NCBI RefSeq assembly: GCF_031454135.1
Contig: NZ_JAVDQF010000001.1
Location: 310,001-374,000, forward strand
Length of the DNA: 64,000 nucleotides
Direction: 5' to 3'
From: Arthrobacter russicus
GTDB taxonomy: Bacteria; Actinomycetota; Actinomycetes; Actinomycetales; Micrococcaceae
Numbering within the stretch: position 1 is the stretch's first letter; every line of letters starts with the position of its first letter. Under the pieces are notes generated by a model, which saw nothing but the letters and a program-made list of their open reading frames with translations, ran no database searches and was not told the DNA's origin. Of the stretch, positions 26,266-34,202 are shown piece by piece. The translations under genes were made by a program, and so were the position numbers.

Positions 26266-28452
26266 ATGATGACTCAGCAGAATAACAACGCAAAGAACAT
26301 GGTCGGCTGGCAGCAGGACGACGACGGCGTCGTCATCCTCACCATGGACGACCCGGCCCAATCGGCCAACATCATGAACCAGGCCTACACCGAGTCGATG
26401 CGGGCCACAGTCGACCGGCTGCTCGCCGAGCGGGAAACAATTTCCGGGGTGATCCTGACCTCGGCGAAAAAGACCTTCTTCGCCGGTGGCGACCTCACCG
26501 CGCTTTCTGCCGCCGAGGCCGGCCAGGCTCAGGAGATTTTCGATCTCGGCTCCGAGATCAAAGCCCAGTTGCGCAGCTTGGAAACCCTCGGCAGGCCGGT
26601 GGTCGCGGCAATCAACGGCACCGCGCTCGGCGGCGGCCTGGAAATCGCTCTTGGCACCCACCACCGCATCGTGGCGGATCTGAAAGGCATCCAACTCGGG
26701 CTGCCCGAAGTCACCCTGGGCCTGCTGCCCGGCGGTGGCGGCATCACCCGTACCGTACGCATGCTCGGCATCGCCGACGCCGCCATGAAGGTCCTGCTGC
26801 AGGGCCAGAAGTATTCCCCGGCCAAGGCCTTGGACTTGGGCTTGGTGGACGAACTCGTCGGCTCGGTCGAAGAACTCATCCCGGCCGCAAAAGCCTGGAT
26901 CCAGGAACATCCGGACGCCACCCAACCTTGGGATGACCCGAAATACCGGATCCCGGGAGGCACGCCCGCCAGCCCGGCCTTCGCCGCCAACCTCCCGGCC
27001 TTCCCGGCAAATCTGCGCAAACAGCTCAAAGGCGCGAATTACCCGGCCCCGCGCGCCATTCTGGCCGCGGCAGTCGAAGGCGCGCAGGTGGACTTCGATA
27101 CCGCCTTGGAGATCGAGTCACGGTATTTCGTCGAACTGGTCACCGGACAGATCTCCAAAAACATGACCAAGGCCTTTTTCTTCGACCTCGCGAAAATCAA
27201 TTCCGGAGCAAGCCGTCCGAAGGGATTCGACAAGGCCACCGCGCAGAAGGTCGCGGTGCTCGGCGCTGGAATGATGGGTGCCGGCATCGCTTATGTCTGC
27301 GCCAAGAGCGGCATCGACGTGGTCCTCAAAGACGTCTCGCAGGAAGCGGCCGAACGGGGCAAGGACTACTCGGCCAAGCTCCTGGAAAAGGACATCGCCC
27401 GAGGCCGGACGACGCCGGAGAAAGCTGCCGCGCTGCTGGCGAGGATCACTCCCACCACAGTGGCGGCAGACCTCGCCGGCTGCGATTTGGTGATCGAGGC
27501 GGTCTTCGAAAACGTCGCGGTCAAGCAGCAGGTCTTCCAGGAGATCGAAAAGCTCGTCGCCCCCGACGCCTTGCTCGGATCCAACACGTCCACGCTGCCG
27601 ATCACCGCACTCGCCGAAGGCGTGCAGAACCAGGCGAATTTCATCGGCCTGCATTTCTTCTCCCCCGTGGACAAGATGCCGCTCCTGGAGATCATCACCG
27701 GCGCCAACACCTCGGATGCCACGCTGGCCCGCGCCTTCGATCTGGCCCTGCAGATCCGCAAGACCCCGATCGTGGTCAACGACAGCCGCGGATTCTTCAC
27801 CAGCAGGGTCATCGCGACCTTCATGAACGAGGCGCTGAACATGCTGGCCGAGGGCGTCAATCCGGTGTCGATCGAACAAGCCGGAGCGCAGGCGGGCTAT
27901 CCGGCTCCCCCGCTGCAGTTGGCCGACGAGCTCAATCTGGAACTCATGAACAAGATCCAGATCGCCAATCGTGAAGCCGCGGCCGCCGAGCCGGCTGGGC
28001 CCGCGTTCCAAGAGCACGCCGCTTACCAGGTGATGGAAAAGATGCTGGAACTCGGCCGCAGCGGACGCTTGAAAGGCGCCGGGTTCTACCGCTATGAGGC
28101 TGGCAAACGAACCGGCTTGTGGCCCGGGCTGGCCGAAGCCTTCGGCGGGCAGGCCGAGATCCCGTTCGAAGACATGAAAGAGCGAATGCTGTTCGCCGAA
28201 TCGCTGGAAACGGTCAAGTGCTTCGATGAGGGGGTGCTCCGTTCAGTCCCGGATGCCAATGTCGGCTCGATTCTGGGCATCGGCACCCCGGCCTGGACTG
28301 GCGGCGTGGTGCAGTACATGAACGGCTACTCCGGCGGATTGGCCGGCTTTGTCGCCCGGGCCCGGGAACTCGCAGAACGCTACGGACCGCAGTTCACCCC
28401 GCCGGCCTCGCTCGTGGCGAAGGCCGAAGCCGGGGAATTGTTCGTAGGATAG
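26266..28452 (+). CDS. Fused enoyl-CoA hydratase / 3-hydroxyacyl-CoA dehydrogenase (FadB/FadJ-like)
   Basis: The 728-residue bifunctional enzyme has an N-terminal crotonase domain (residues ~1-200) with oxyanion-hole segments FFAGGDL and NGTALGGGLE and the catalytic glutamates Glu126 and Glu148. It is followed by a Rossmann domain with VLGAGMMGAG (333-340), the HFFSPV histidine loop and C-terminal dehydrogenase repeats. It hydrates trans-2-enoyl-CoA and oxidises the 3-hydroxyacyl-CoA with NAD. AAGGAA precedes the ATG at 26266. It sits 17 bases after the thiolase gene, and together they form the classical multienzyme module. Confidence 0.93.
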   Translation: MMTQQNNNAKNMVGWQQDDDGVVILTMDDPAQSANIMNQAYTESMRATVDRLLAERETISGVILTSAKKTFFAGGDLTALSAAEAGQAQEIFDLGSEIKAQLRSLETLGRPVVAAINGTALGGGLEIALGTHHRIVADLKGIQLGLPEVTLGLLPGGGGITRTVRMLGIADAAMKVLLQGQKYSPAKALDLGLVDELVGSVEELIPAAKAWIQEHPDATQPWDDPKYRIPGGTPASPAFAANLPAFPANLRKQLKGANYPAPRAILAAAVEGAQVDFDTALEIESRYFVELVTGQISKNMTKAFFFDLAKINSGASRPKGFDKATAQKVAVLGAGMMGAGIAYVCAKSGIDVVLKDVSQEAAERGKDYSAKLLEKDIARGRTTPEKAAALLARITPTTVAADLAGCDLVIEAVFENVAVKQQVFQEIEKLVAPDALLGSNTSTLPITALAEGVQNQANFIGLHFFSPVDKMPLLEIITGANTSDATLARAFDLALQIRKTPIVVNDSRGFFTSRVIATFMNEALNMLAEGVNPVSIEQAGAQAGYPAPPLQLADELNLELMNKIQIANREAAAAEPAGPAFQEHAAYQVMEKMLELGRSGRLKGAGFYRYEAGKRTGLWPGLAEAFGGQAEIPFEDMKERMLFAESLETVKCFDEGVLRSVPDANVGSILGIGTPAWTGGVVQYMNGYSGGLAGFVARARELAERYGPQFTPPASLVAKAEAGELFVG

Positions 28453-28482
28453 TCGTCAGAGCCATCTAAAAGGAGCAAATCA

Positions 28483-29253
28483 ATGAAGATCGTCGTGCTC
28501 GTGAAGCAAGTTCCGGATACCGGAGAGGAGCGTAAGCTCGATCTGTCCACCGGCTGGCTCGATCGTGGAGCCAGCGACGCCATCGCTGACGAAATCAACG
28601 AACGGGCGCTCGAAGTCGCGCTGCAGCACAAAGACTCGGACAAGAAGACCGAAGTCGTCGTGCTTTCGATGGGACCGGCGGATGCCAATCAGGCCATCCG
28701 GAAGGCGCTCTCCATGGGCGCCGACTCGGCAGTGCACGTGGTCGACGACGCCCTGGCGGGCGCCGACGTGGTACGCACCGCTGCGGTGTTGGCAGCGGCC
28801 TTGCAAGCCACCGGGTTCGACCTGGTGGTGGCCGGCAATGAATCGACCGATGGCCGCGCGGGCGCGGTACCGGCGATGATCGCCGAACGGCTGGGGTTGC
28901 CGCTTTTGGGTTCGCTGCATTCGGCGCAGATCAACGACGGCGACGTTTCCGGCGAACGCCAAGGCGAAGAAGGCACGCTCGACGTGCATGCAGCGCTGCC
29001 GGCCGTGATTGCGGTCACCGAACGTTCCGCCGAAGCCCGGTTCCCGAACTTCAAAGGCATTCTGAGCGCGAAGAAGAAACCCGTCACGGTCTACTCGCTC
29101 GCAGACCTGGGCCTCGACGCCGCTGCTTCGGTGCGCTCTGCGGTGCTCTCGGTGGCCGAACGGCCGGCCCGTGCCGCCGGCAAGAAAATCGTTGATGACG
29201 GGAACGCGGCCGCCGAGCTGGCGGACTTCCTCGTTGCCGGACGCCTGGTCTAG
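28483..29253 (+). CDS. etfB: Electron transfer flavoprotein beta subunit
   Basis: The 256-residue protein opens MKIVVLVKQVPDTGEERKLD, the EtfB signature, and contains the family motif VVAGNESTDGRAGAVPAMIAE at about residues 123-143. It is the AMP-binding small subunit that, with EtfA, accepts electrons from acyl-CoA dehydrogenases. AAGGAG stands before the ATG. It lies 30 bases after the beta-oxidation fusion gene and 13 bases before etfA. Confidence 0.95.
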   Translation: MKIVVLVKQVPDTGEERKLDLSTGWLDRGASDAIADEINERALEVALQHKDSDKKTEVVVLSMGPADANQAIRKALSMGADSAVHVVDDALAGADVVRTAAVLAAALQATGFDLVVAGNESTDGRAGAVPAMIAERLGLPLLGSLHSAQINDGDVSGERQGEEGTLDVHAALPAVIAVTERSAEARFPNFKGILSAKKKPVTVYSLADLGLDAAASVRSAVLSVAERPARAAGKKIVDDGNAAAELADFLVAGRLV

Positions 29254-29266
29254 GAGATAACGCACT

Positions 29267-30235
29267 ATGTCGAACATCTTGGTTCTTGTCGAACTCACCC
29301 GGTCCGGCGCAATCCCCGGCAGCACCCGCGGCCTGCTCGGTGCCGCCTCGCAGCTGGGCAGCCCGGTAGCGGTCGTCGCGGCAGCGCAACCGGCAGCCGG
29401 CGAACTCATCGCCGAGCTGGGCGCGCTCGGGGCACAACAGGTCTATTGGTCGGTCGATGCCGAGGCGGACGCGGTGTTGGTCGCACCGCAGCTTGAGGCG
29501 CTCAGCGCGGCGATTCCGTTGGCTCAACCGGTTGCGGTGCTGGTGGCCAACTCCATCGACGGTCGGGAAATCGCGGCCCGGCTCGCGGTCCGCAGCAATG
29601 GCGGCTTCGCTGCCGATGCCGTCGCGGTACGCTCCGCGGACGGGCGGATCATCGCCGCGCACTCGGTCTTCGGTGGCGCGTACGACGTCGAGTCCACGGT
29701 GGAAGGCGGCCTGCCGATCATCACCATCCGGCAGGGTGCCATTGAGACGCAGGCCCCTGCGGCGCAACCGGAGCTGATCCCGCTTGAGGTGCACCCGGGC
29801 TCTGGACCGGTGGTTTCCATCGATCGGACCAACCCCGCGGCAGTATCCGCCCGGCCGGAACTTCGCACCGCGGAGAAGGTGGTCTCCGGTGGCCGCGGGC
29901 TAGGCTCCAAAGAGAACTTCGTGCTGGTGGAACAGCTTGCCGACGCGCTCGGCGCCGCAGTAGGCGCTTCCCGGGCCGCGGTGGATGCCGGCTTCGTGGA
30001 GCAGCCCATGCAGGTGGGCCAAACCGGAGTCAGTGTCTCGCCGCAGCTCTACATCGCCGTCGGCATCTCCGGTGCGATTCAGCACCGGGCCGGCATGATG
30101 ACCTCGAAAACCATCGTGGCGATCAACAAGGATGCAGACGCGCCGATCTTCGAAGTCGCCGATTTCGGAATCGTCGGCGATATCTTCAAGGTCGTCCCGC
30201 AACTCATCGAAGCCATCAACGCGCGCGCCAACTGA
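29267..30235 (+). CDS. etfA: Electron transfer flavoprotein alpha subunit
   Basis: The 322-residue EtfA has the FAD-binding C-terminal domain with [45 protein letters not shown] and [19 protein letters not shown]. It forms a heterodimer with EtfB and carries the FAD that relays electrons from acyl-CoA dehydrogenases to the membrane. GGAGATAACGCACT lies upstream of the ATG. Directly downstream is a membrane cytochrome-b-like gene that could receive these electrons. Confidence 0.95.
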   Translation: MSNILVLVELTRSGAIPGSTRGLLGAASQLGSPVAVVAAAQPAAGELIAELGALGAQQVYWSVDAEADAVLVAPQLEALSAAIPLAQPVAVLVANSIDGREIAARLAVRSNGGFAADAVAVRSADGRIIAAHSVFGGAYDVESTVEGGLPIITIRQGAIETQAPAAQPELIPLEVHPGSGPVVSIDRTNPAAVSARPELRTAEKVVSGGRGLGSKENFVLVEQLADALGAAVGASRAAVDAGFVEQPMQVGQTGVSVSPQLYIAVGISGAIQHRAGMMTSKTIVAINKDADAPIFEVADFGIVGDIFKVVPQLIEAINARAN

Positions 30236-30266
30236 GCGCCACTTTCCCCGAAAGGTAGCAGGAGCC

Positions 30267-31199
30267 ATGTCTGCCCTGTACAAAAAGCTCACCTCCGGCG
30301 ACGGCAAGTGGGCGAAACTCCTCTGGATTGTCCCTGCCGTGCTGGTGGTGCTCGCAATCCTGGTTTTCGCCGCCCGTTGGTTCGTCGGCTTGGAGGGGGT
30401 CAAGGGATTCCTGCAGCAGTATCCAGGTGATTCGGAACTTCCCGAGGGTGCCCCGGTGGGCTTTCCCGCGTGGTTGGGCTGGCAGCATTTTTTCAATGCA
30501 TTCTTCATCGTGCTGATCATCCGCTCCGGTTGGCAGGTCCGGACCACGGCCCGGCCCCAGGCTTACTGGACCAGGAACAACAAGGGGCTGATCCGAACCA
30601 AGAACCCGCCTAAGAAGATCAGCCTGGAACTGTGGTTCCACCTCACTTTGGATGCCCTGTGGATGATCAACGGCGTGATTTTCGTGATCTTGTTGTTCGC
30701 CACCGGGCAGTGGATGCGGATTGTCCCGACCAGTTGGGATGTCTTCCCGAACGCGGTATCGGCCGGACTGCAGTATCTCTCGCTGAACTGGCCTACGGAC
30801 AACGGCTGGGTCAACTACAACTCGCTGCAACTGCTGACCTATTTCGTCACGGTTTTCATTGCCGCACCGTTGGCTTTCATCACCGGCCTGCGGATGTCCG
30901 GAGCCTGGCCCAAGGACGCCACGAAATTGAACAAAATCTACAAGATCGAGCTGGCCCGCGCGGTGCACTTCCCGGTGATGCTGTACTTCGTGTTCTTCAT
31001 CATCGTGCACGTGACTTTAGTGCTGGCTACCGGCGCACTGCGGAATCTGAACCACATGTACGGCGGCTCCGACGAGGTCAATTGGTGGGGCTTTTCGATC
31101 TTCGCGGTTTCCCTCGTGGTGATGGCCGCTGCCTGGGTCTTGGCGCAGCCGTTGTTCTTGCGGCCGATCGCCGCACTGACTGGGAAGGTCGGCCGCTAA
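30267..31199 (+). CDS. Cytochrome b/b561-like integral membrane protein in the beta-oxidation operon
   Basis: The 310-residue protein has about five or six membrane helices (residues ~19-38, 73-88, 125-147, 188-207, 236-256, 275-294). Histidines inside or at the edge of helices (His74, His125, His234, His248) could ligate two haems, as in the b561 and cytochrome-b/b6 families. A GGAG site precedes the ATG at 30267. It follows etfA by 31 bases and ends at a strong terminator, so it is the last gene of the operon. Its likely job, by context, is to pass electrons from ETF to the quinone pool, but this is inference: no iron-sulfur ETF-quinone oxidoreductase lies in the window. Confidence 0.8.
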   Translation: MSALYKKLTSGDGKWAKLLWIVPAVLVVLAILVFAARWFVGLEGVKGFLQQYPGDSELPEGAPVGFPAWLGWQHFFNAFFIVLIIRSGWQVRTTARPQAYWTRNNKGLIRTKNPPKKISLELWFHLTLDALWMINGVIFVILLFATGQWMRIVPTSWDVFPNAVSAGLQYLSLNWPTDNGWVNYNSLQLLTYFVTVFIAAPLAFITGLRMSGAWPKDATKLNKIYKIELARAVHFPVMLYFVFFIIVHVTLVLATGALRNLNHMYGGSDEVNWWGFSIFAVSLVVMAAAWVLAQPLFLRPIAALTGKVGR

Positions 31200-31205
31200 G
31201 CCCAG

Positions 31206-31256
31206 GGGCATGGAAAAGCCGGGCATCGAGAATCCCGGCCCGGCTTTTCCATGCCC
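31206..31256. terminator. Bidirectional terminator between the beta-oxidation and atu-like operons
   Basis: A perfect 19-base inverted repeat: arm 31206-31224 (GGGCATGGAAAAGCCGGGC) and arm 31238-31256, with a 13-base loop. Both flanking operons run into it. The arms contain an A/T tract of four bases each, and the stem is among the longest in the window. Confidence 0.82.
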
Positions 31257-31264
31257 GCGGCCGT

Positions 31265-32107
31265 TCAGTTGTCGATGTAGATATCCATGAAGAGTTCCGC
31301 CGTGGGGTCCACGGCATAGTCGGTGAAGTCGGTGATGCCCACACCGCGGAGCACCTCGTCGTCGATCAGGGTCTGCCCGGTCAGCCCGGTGGAGGTCAGC
31401 ACCACATGCGCGGCATCGGCCATGATTTCCGGCTTGCGCGAGCGGCGAATCATCTCTTCGCCGCCCAGGATGTTGCCAACGGCTGCGGTGGCGATCGCGG
31501 TCCGCGGCCAGAGCGCGTTCGAGGAGATTCCCTGTTCGGCGAACTCCGCGGCGAAGCCCAAGGCAGCCAGGGTCATGCCGTATTTGGCCAGGGTGTACGC
31601 CGGATGCGCAGCCAACCACTTCTGCGATAGGTTCAACGGCGGGCTCAGGGTCAGAATGTGCGGGTTTTCCGCCTTGAGCAAGTGCGGCAGAGCCGCTTGG
31701 GTGAGCATGAAGGTGCCGCGCACATTCACCCCTTGCATCAGGTCGTAGCGTTTGGGCTGCACCTCCCCGGTTTTGGCCAAGTAGAGCACGCTGGCATTGT
31801 TGACCACGATGTCGATGCCGCCGAAGCTTTCGACGGCAGCAGCAACCGCTTGCGCGATGGTCTCATCCGAACGGATGTCGCCCAGAATCGGCAGCGCCTT
31901 GCCACCAGCAGCTTCGATGGCCGCTGCCGCAGTATGAATCGTGCCTTCCAACCGGGGGTCGGGTTGGTCGGTTTTGGCGATCAGTACGATATTGGCACCA
32001 TCCGCAGCAGCGCGGAGCGCAATCGCCAAGCCGATCCCCCGGGAACCGCCGGACATGATGACGGTTTTGCCCGCTAACGTTTGAACCTTTTCAGATGACT
32101 CGGTCAT
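31265..32107 (-). CDS. Short-chain dehydrogenase/reductase, AtuB-like
   Basis: The 280-residue SDR has the cofactor motif IMSGGSRGIGLAIA at about residues 16-29, the NNAS motif, and the catalytic YTLAKYG (Tyr-x3-Lys), although the usual serine position lies in a loop reading LSPPLNLS. This pattern resembles the citronellol/citronellal dehydrogenases (AtuB) and the related HSDL2-type reductases. A start at 32107 follows GGAG. It is the last gene of the atu-like cluster, 108 bases after the hydratase. The substrate is inferred from context. Confidence 0.8.
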   Translation of the reverse strand: MTESSEKVQTLAGKTVIMSGGSRGIGLAIALRAAADGANIVLIAKTDQPDPRLEGTIHTAAAAIEAAGGKALPILGDIRSDETIAQAVAAAVESFGGIDIVVNNASVLYLAKTGEVQPKRYDLMQGVNVRGTFMLTQAALPHLLKAENPHILTLSPPLNLSQKWLAAHPAYTLAKYGMTLAALGFAAEFAEQGISSNALWPRTAIATAAVGNILGGEEMIRRSRKPEIMADAAHVVLTSTGLTGQTLIDDEVLRGVGITDFTDYAVDPTAELFMDIYIDN

Positions 32108-32215
32108 GATTACTCCAATGCGGTTGGCGGAGATCCCGCTTGAGGATCTTTCCAGTGACGTTATCCGCAACTCTTCCAGAAAATCCACCGAAGCGGGCGT
32201 TTGCTGGCCCACAAC

Positions 32216-33001
32216 TCACGGCGCGCCGCTCAGCCAGCGCGGCGGCCGCCGTTCCAAGAAGGCAGTCATTCCCTCTTTGGCCTGCTCCGTGGCGAACAAC
32301 TGCGCTGACCGGGCCGCCATCTCGCCGCCGCCGGCGTCGAAATCGCGAAGCAGCTTCGCATTGCTGATCCGCTTGCTCTCCCGCAAGCCTTGCGGCGAGC
32401 CCAGTCGCACCCCAGCCAGGATCGGCTGCAGCGCCGCGTCAACGTTCTCGCCAAAGTCGGTAATGAAACCGCTCTCTTTCGCCGCCGGCGCAGCAAAGGT
32501 CTCGCCGGTCAGGAAATAGCGGCTTAGGGCACGGCTGGTCATTCGCGGCACCGTGGTCAATGCAATGACGGCCGGCGCCAGCCCAATCCGCACTTCGGAA
32601 AAGGCAAAACTCGACTCAGTGCTTGCCACCACAATGTCGCAGGCGCCTAGAATGCCCAGCCCACCGGCACGGGCATTGCCGTCGATGCGCGCGATCACCG
32701 GAATCGGCAGTACGAGAAATTTCCGTAGCAGGGTCGCCAGCTCTTTGGCGCCTTCTTCTACGCCCTGCGATCGCGCTTCTCTGAGATCCGCGCCAGCACA
32801 AAATGTGGGGCCGGTGTGGGTCAGCAGCACCGCCCGGACCGAGGTCTCTGCCGTGGCTCGCACAAAGTGCGCTATCAACTCGGTCATCAGTTGCTTAGAC
32901 AGAGCATTGTGATTTTGGGGCGAGTCAAGCGTGATCGTCGCGATGCCATCGACGACGTCGTAATGGACCAACTCGGCTGCTGCTTCAGCACTTTCGGTCA
33001 T
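32216..33001 (-). CDS. Enoyl-CoA hydratase family protein, AtuE-like position
   Basis: The 261-residue crotonase-fold protein shows the oxyanion-hole segments TFCAGADLREA and GNARAGGLGILGACDIVVAS, where the catalytic glutamate position of classical hydratases appears as Gly/Leu (GGLGILG). The reaction may therefore be hydration of a branched glutaconyl-CoA rather than a standard enoyl-CoA. The ATG at 33001 is preferred over one three codons earlier because AGAGG directly abuts that earlier codon. In atu or liu pathways a hydratase acts after the carboxylase. It follows the acyl-CoA dehydrogenase gene by 43 bases. Confidence 0.82.
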   Translation of the reverse strand: MTESAEAAAELVHYDVVDGIATITLDSPQNHNALSKQLMTELIAHFVRATAETSVRAVLLTHTGPTFCAGADLREARSQGVEEGAKELATLLRKFLVLPIPVIARIDGNARAGGLGILGACDIVVASTESSFAFSEVRIGLAPAVIALTTVPRMTSRALSRYFLTGETFAAPAAKESGFITDFGENVDAALQPILAGVRLGSPQGLRESKRISNAKLLRDFDAGGGEMAARSAQLFATEQAKEGMTAFLERRPPRWLSGAP

Positions 33002-33044
33002 GGATTGCATCCTCTCCGCCGTGACCGTTCTGTAAGGTTTTGGT

Positions 33045-34202
33045 TCAGTAGGATTTCGGCAGGCCGAGCGAATGCTGGCCGATGTAGTTCAGGATCATCT
33101 CGCGACTGACCGGTGCCACCCTGCCAATTCTTGCCACGCCAAGGTGCATGGCCAAGCCGTATTCCTTGCTCAAGCCGGCGCCGCCCAGGCTCTGAATCGA
33201 CTGGTCCAGGGCCGCGATGGACGCTTCTGCCGCCGCGTATTTGGCCATGTTCGCGGCCTCACCAGCGGCCGTATCATCGCCACTGTCATAGATAAAAGCC
33301 GCCTTTTGGTACATCAATTTCGCGAGTTCCACCTCGATGTGGCATTTTGCCAACGGATGCGCCAGACCTTGGTGTTGGGCGATCGGCTGGCCCCAAACAT
33401 TGCGCTCTTTCATGTAGCTGGTGGCTTTGCCGATCGCGTAGCGACTGATTCCGGTGGCCAGCGCCGCAGCCATGATCCGTTCCGGGTTCAGTCCGGCGAA
33501 CAGCGCCGCCAATGGTGCCTCGTCGCCGCCGACCAAAGCATCGGCCGGCAGCCTGACATCGTCCATGAAGAGCAGGTACTGCCGCTCCGATTCCACGATG
33601 TCCATCTCGATTTCGGTGTATTCGAAGCCGGGCGTCTCCCGTGGCAAGACGAACATGGCCGGCTTGAGTCGACCGCTGCGTTCATCGACGAGCCTGGCGA
33701 CAATCAGCACGTAATCCGCATTATTCACCCCGGTCACGTAGATCTTGCGTCCATTCAGCACCCATTCATCGCCCTCGCGCTTCGCGACGGTGCTGATGTT
33801 GTGCGAGTTCGAGCCGGCATCTGGCTCGGTAATACCGAAAGCCATCACGGTGGAACCGTCAGTAAAGCCTGGCAGCCACCGTTCTTTTTGATCCTGCGTT
33901 CCGTATCGAGTGATGATCGTGCCGCAGATAGCGGGCGAAACCACCATCATGAGCAACGGCGCGCCCAGGCTGGACATCTCTTCCAGCACCAGTGAAAGTT
34001 CGTACATGCCGGCACCGCCGCCACCGTACTCTTCCGGGATGTTGACGCCCAGGAATCCTGCCTGGCCCAATTCCTTCCACAATTCAGTCATCGAATGACC
34101 GTTGCGCGCATGCTCCTCGTTGTAGGCGTCACCGTAGCTTTCGACCGCGGAGCGCACCGCTGCGCGAAGCGCCGTCTGTTCTTCGGTTTCGATGAAACTC
34201 AT
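33045..34202 (-). CDS. Acyl-CoA dehydrogenase, AtuD-like
   Basis: The 385-residue flavoenzyme has the acyl-CoA dehydrogenase signatures FGITEPDAGSNSHN at about residues 121-134, RNVWGQPIAQHQ and QSLGGAGLSKEYG. It introduces an alpha-beta double bond into an acyl-CoA and hands electrons to ETF, whose genes lie a few kilobases away. Its ATG overlaps the stop of the biotin carboxylase gene as ATGA. In a terpenoid pathway it would oxidise citronellyl-CoA to geranyl-CoA, and in leucine catabolism isovaleryl-CoA. The cluster content favours the former. Confidence 0.87.
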   Translation of the reverse strand: MSFIETEEQTALRAAVRSAVESYGDAYNEEHARNGHSMTELWKELGQAGFLGVNIPEEYGGGGAGMYELSLVLEEMSSLGAPLLMMVVSPAICGTIITRYGTQDQKERWLPGFTDGSTVMAFGITEPDAGSNSHNISTVAKREGDEWVLNGRKIYVTGVNNADYVLIVARLVDERSGRLKPAMFVLPRETPGFEYTEIEMDIVESERQYLLFMDDVRLPADALVGGDEAPLAALFAGLNPERIMAAALATGISRYAIGKATSYMKERNVWGQPIAQHQGLAHPLAKCHIEVELAKLMYQKAAFIYDSGDDTAAGEAANMAKYAAAEASIAALDQSIQSLGGAGLSKEYGLAMHLGVARIGRVAPVSREMILNYIGQHSLGLPKSY

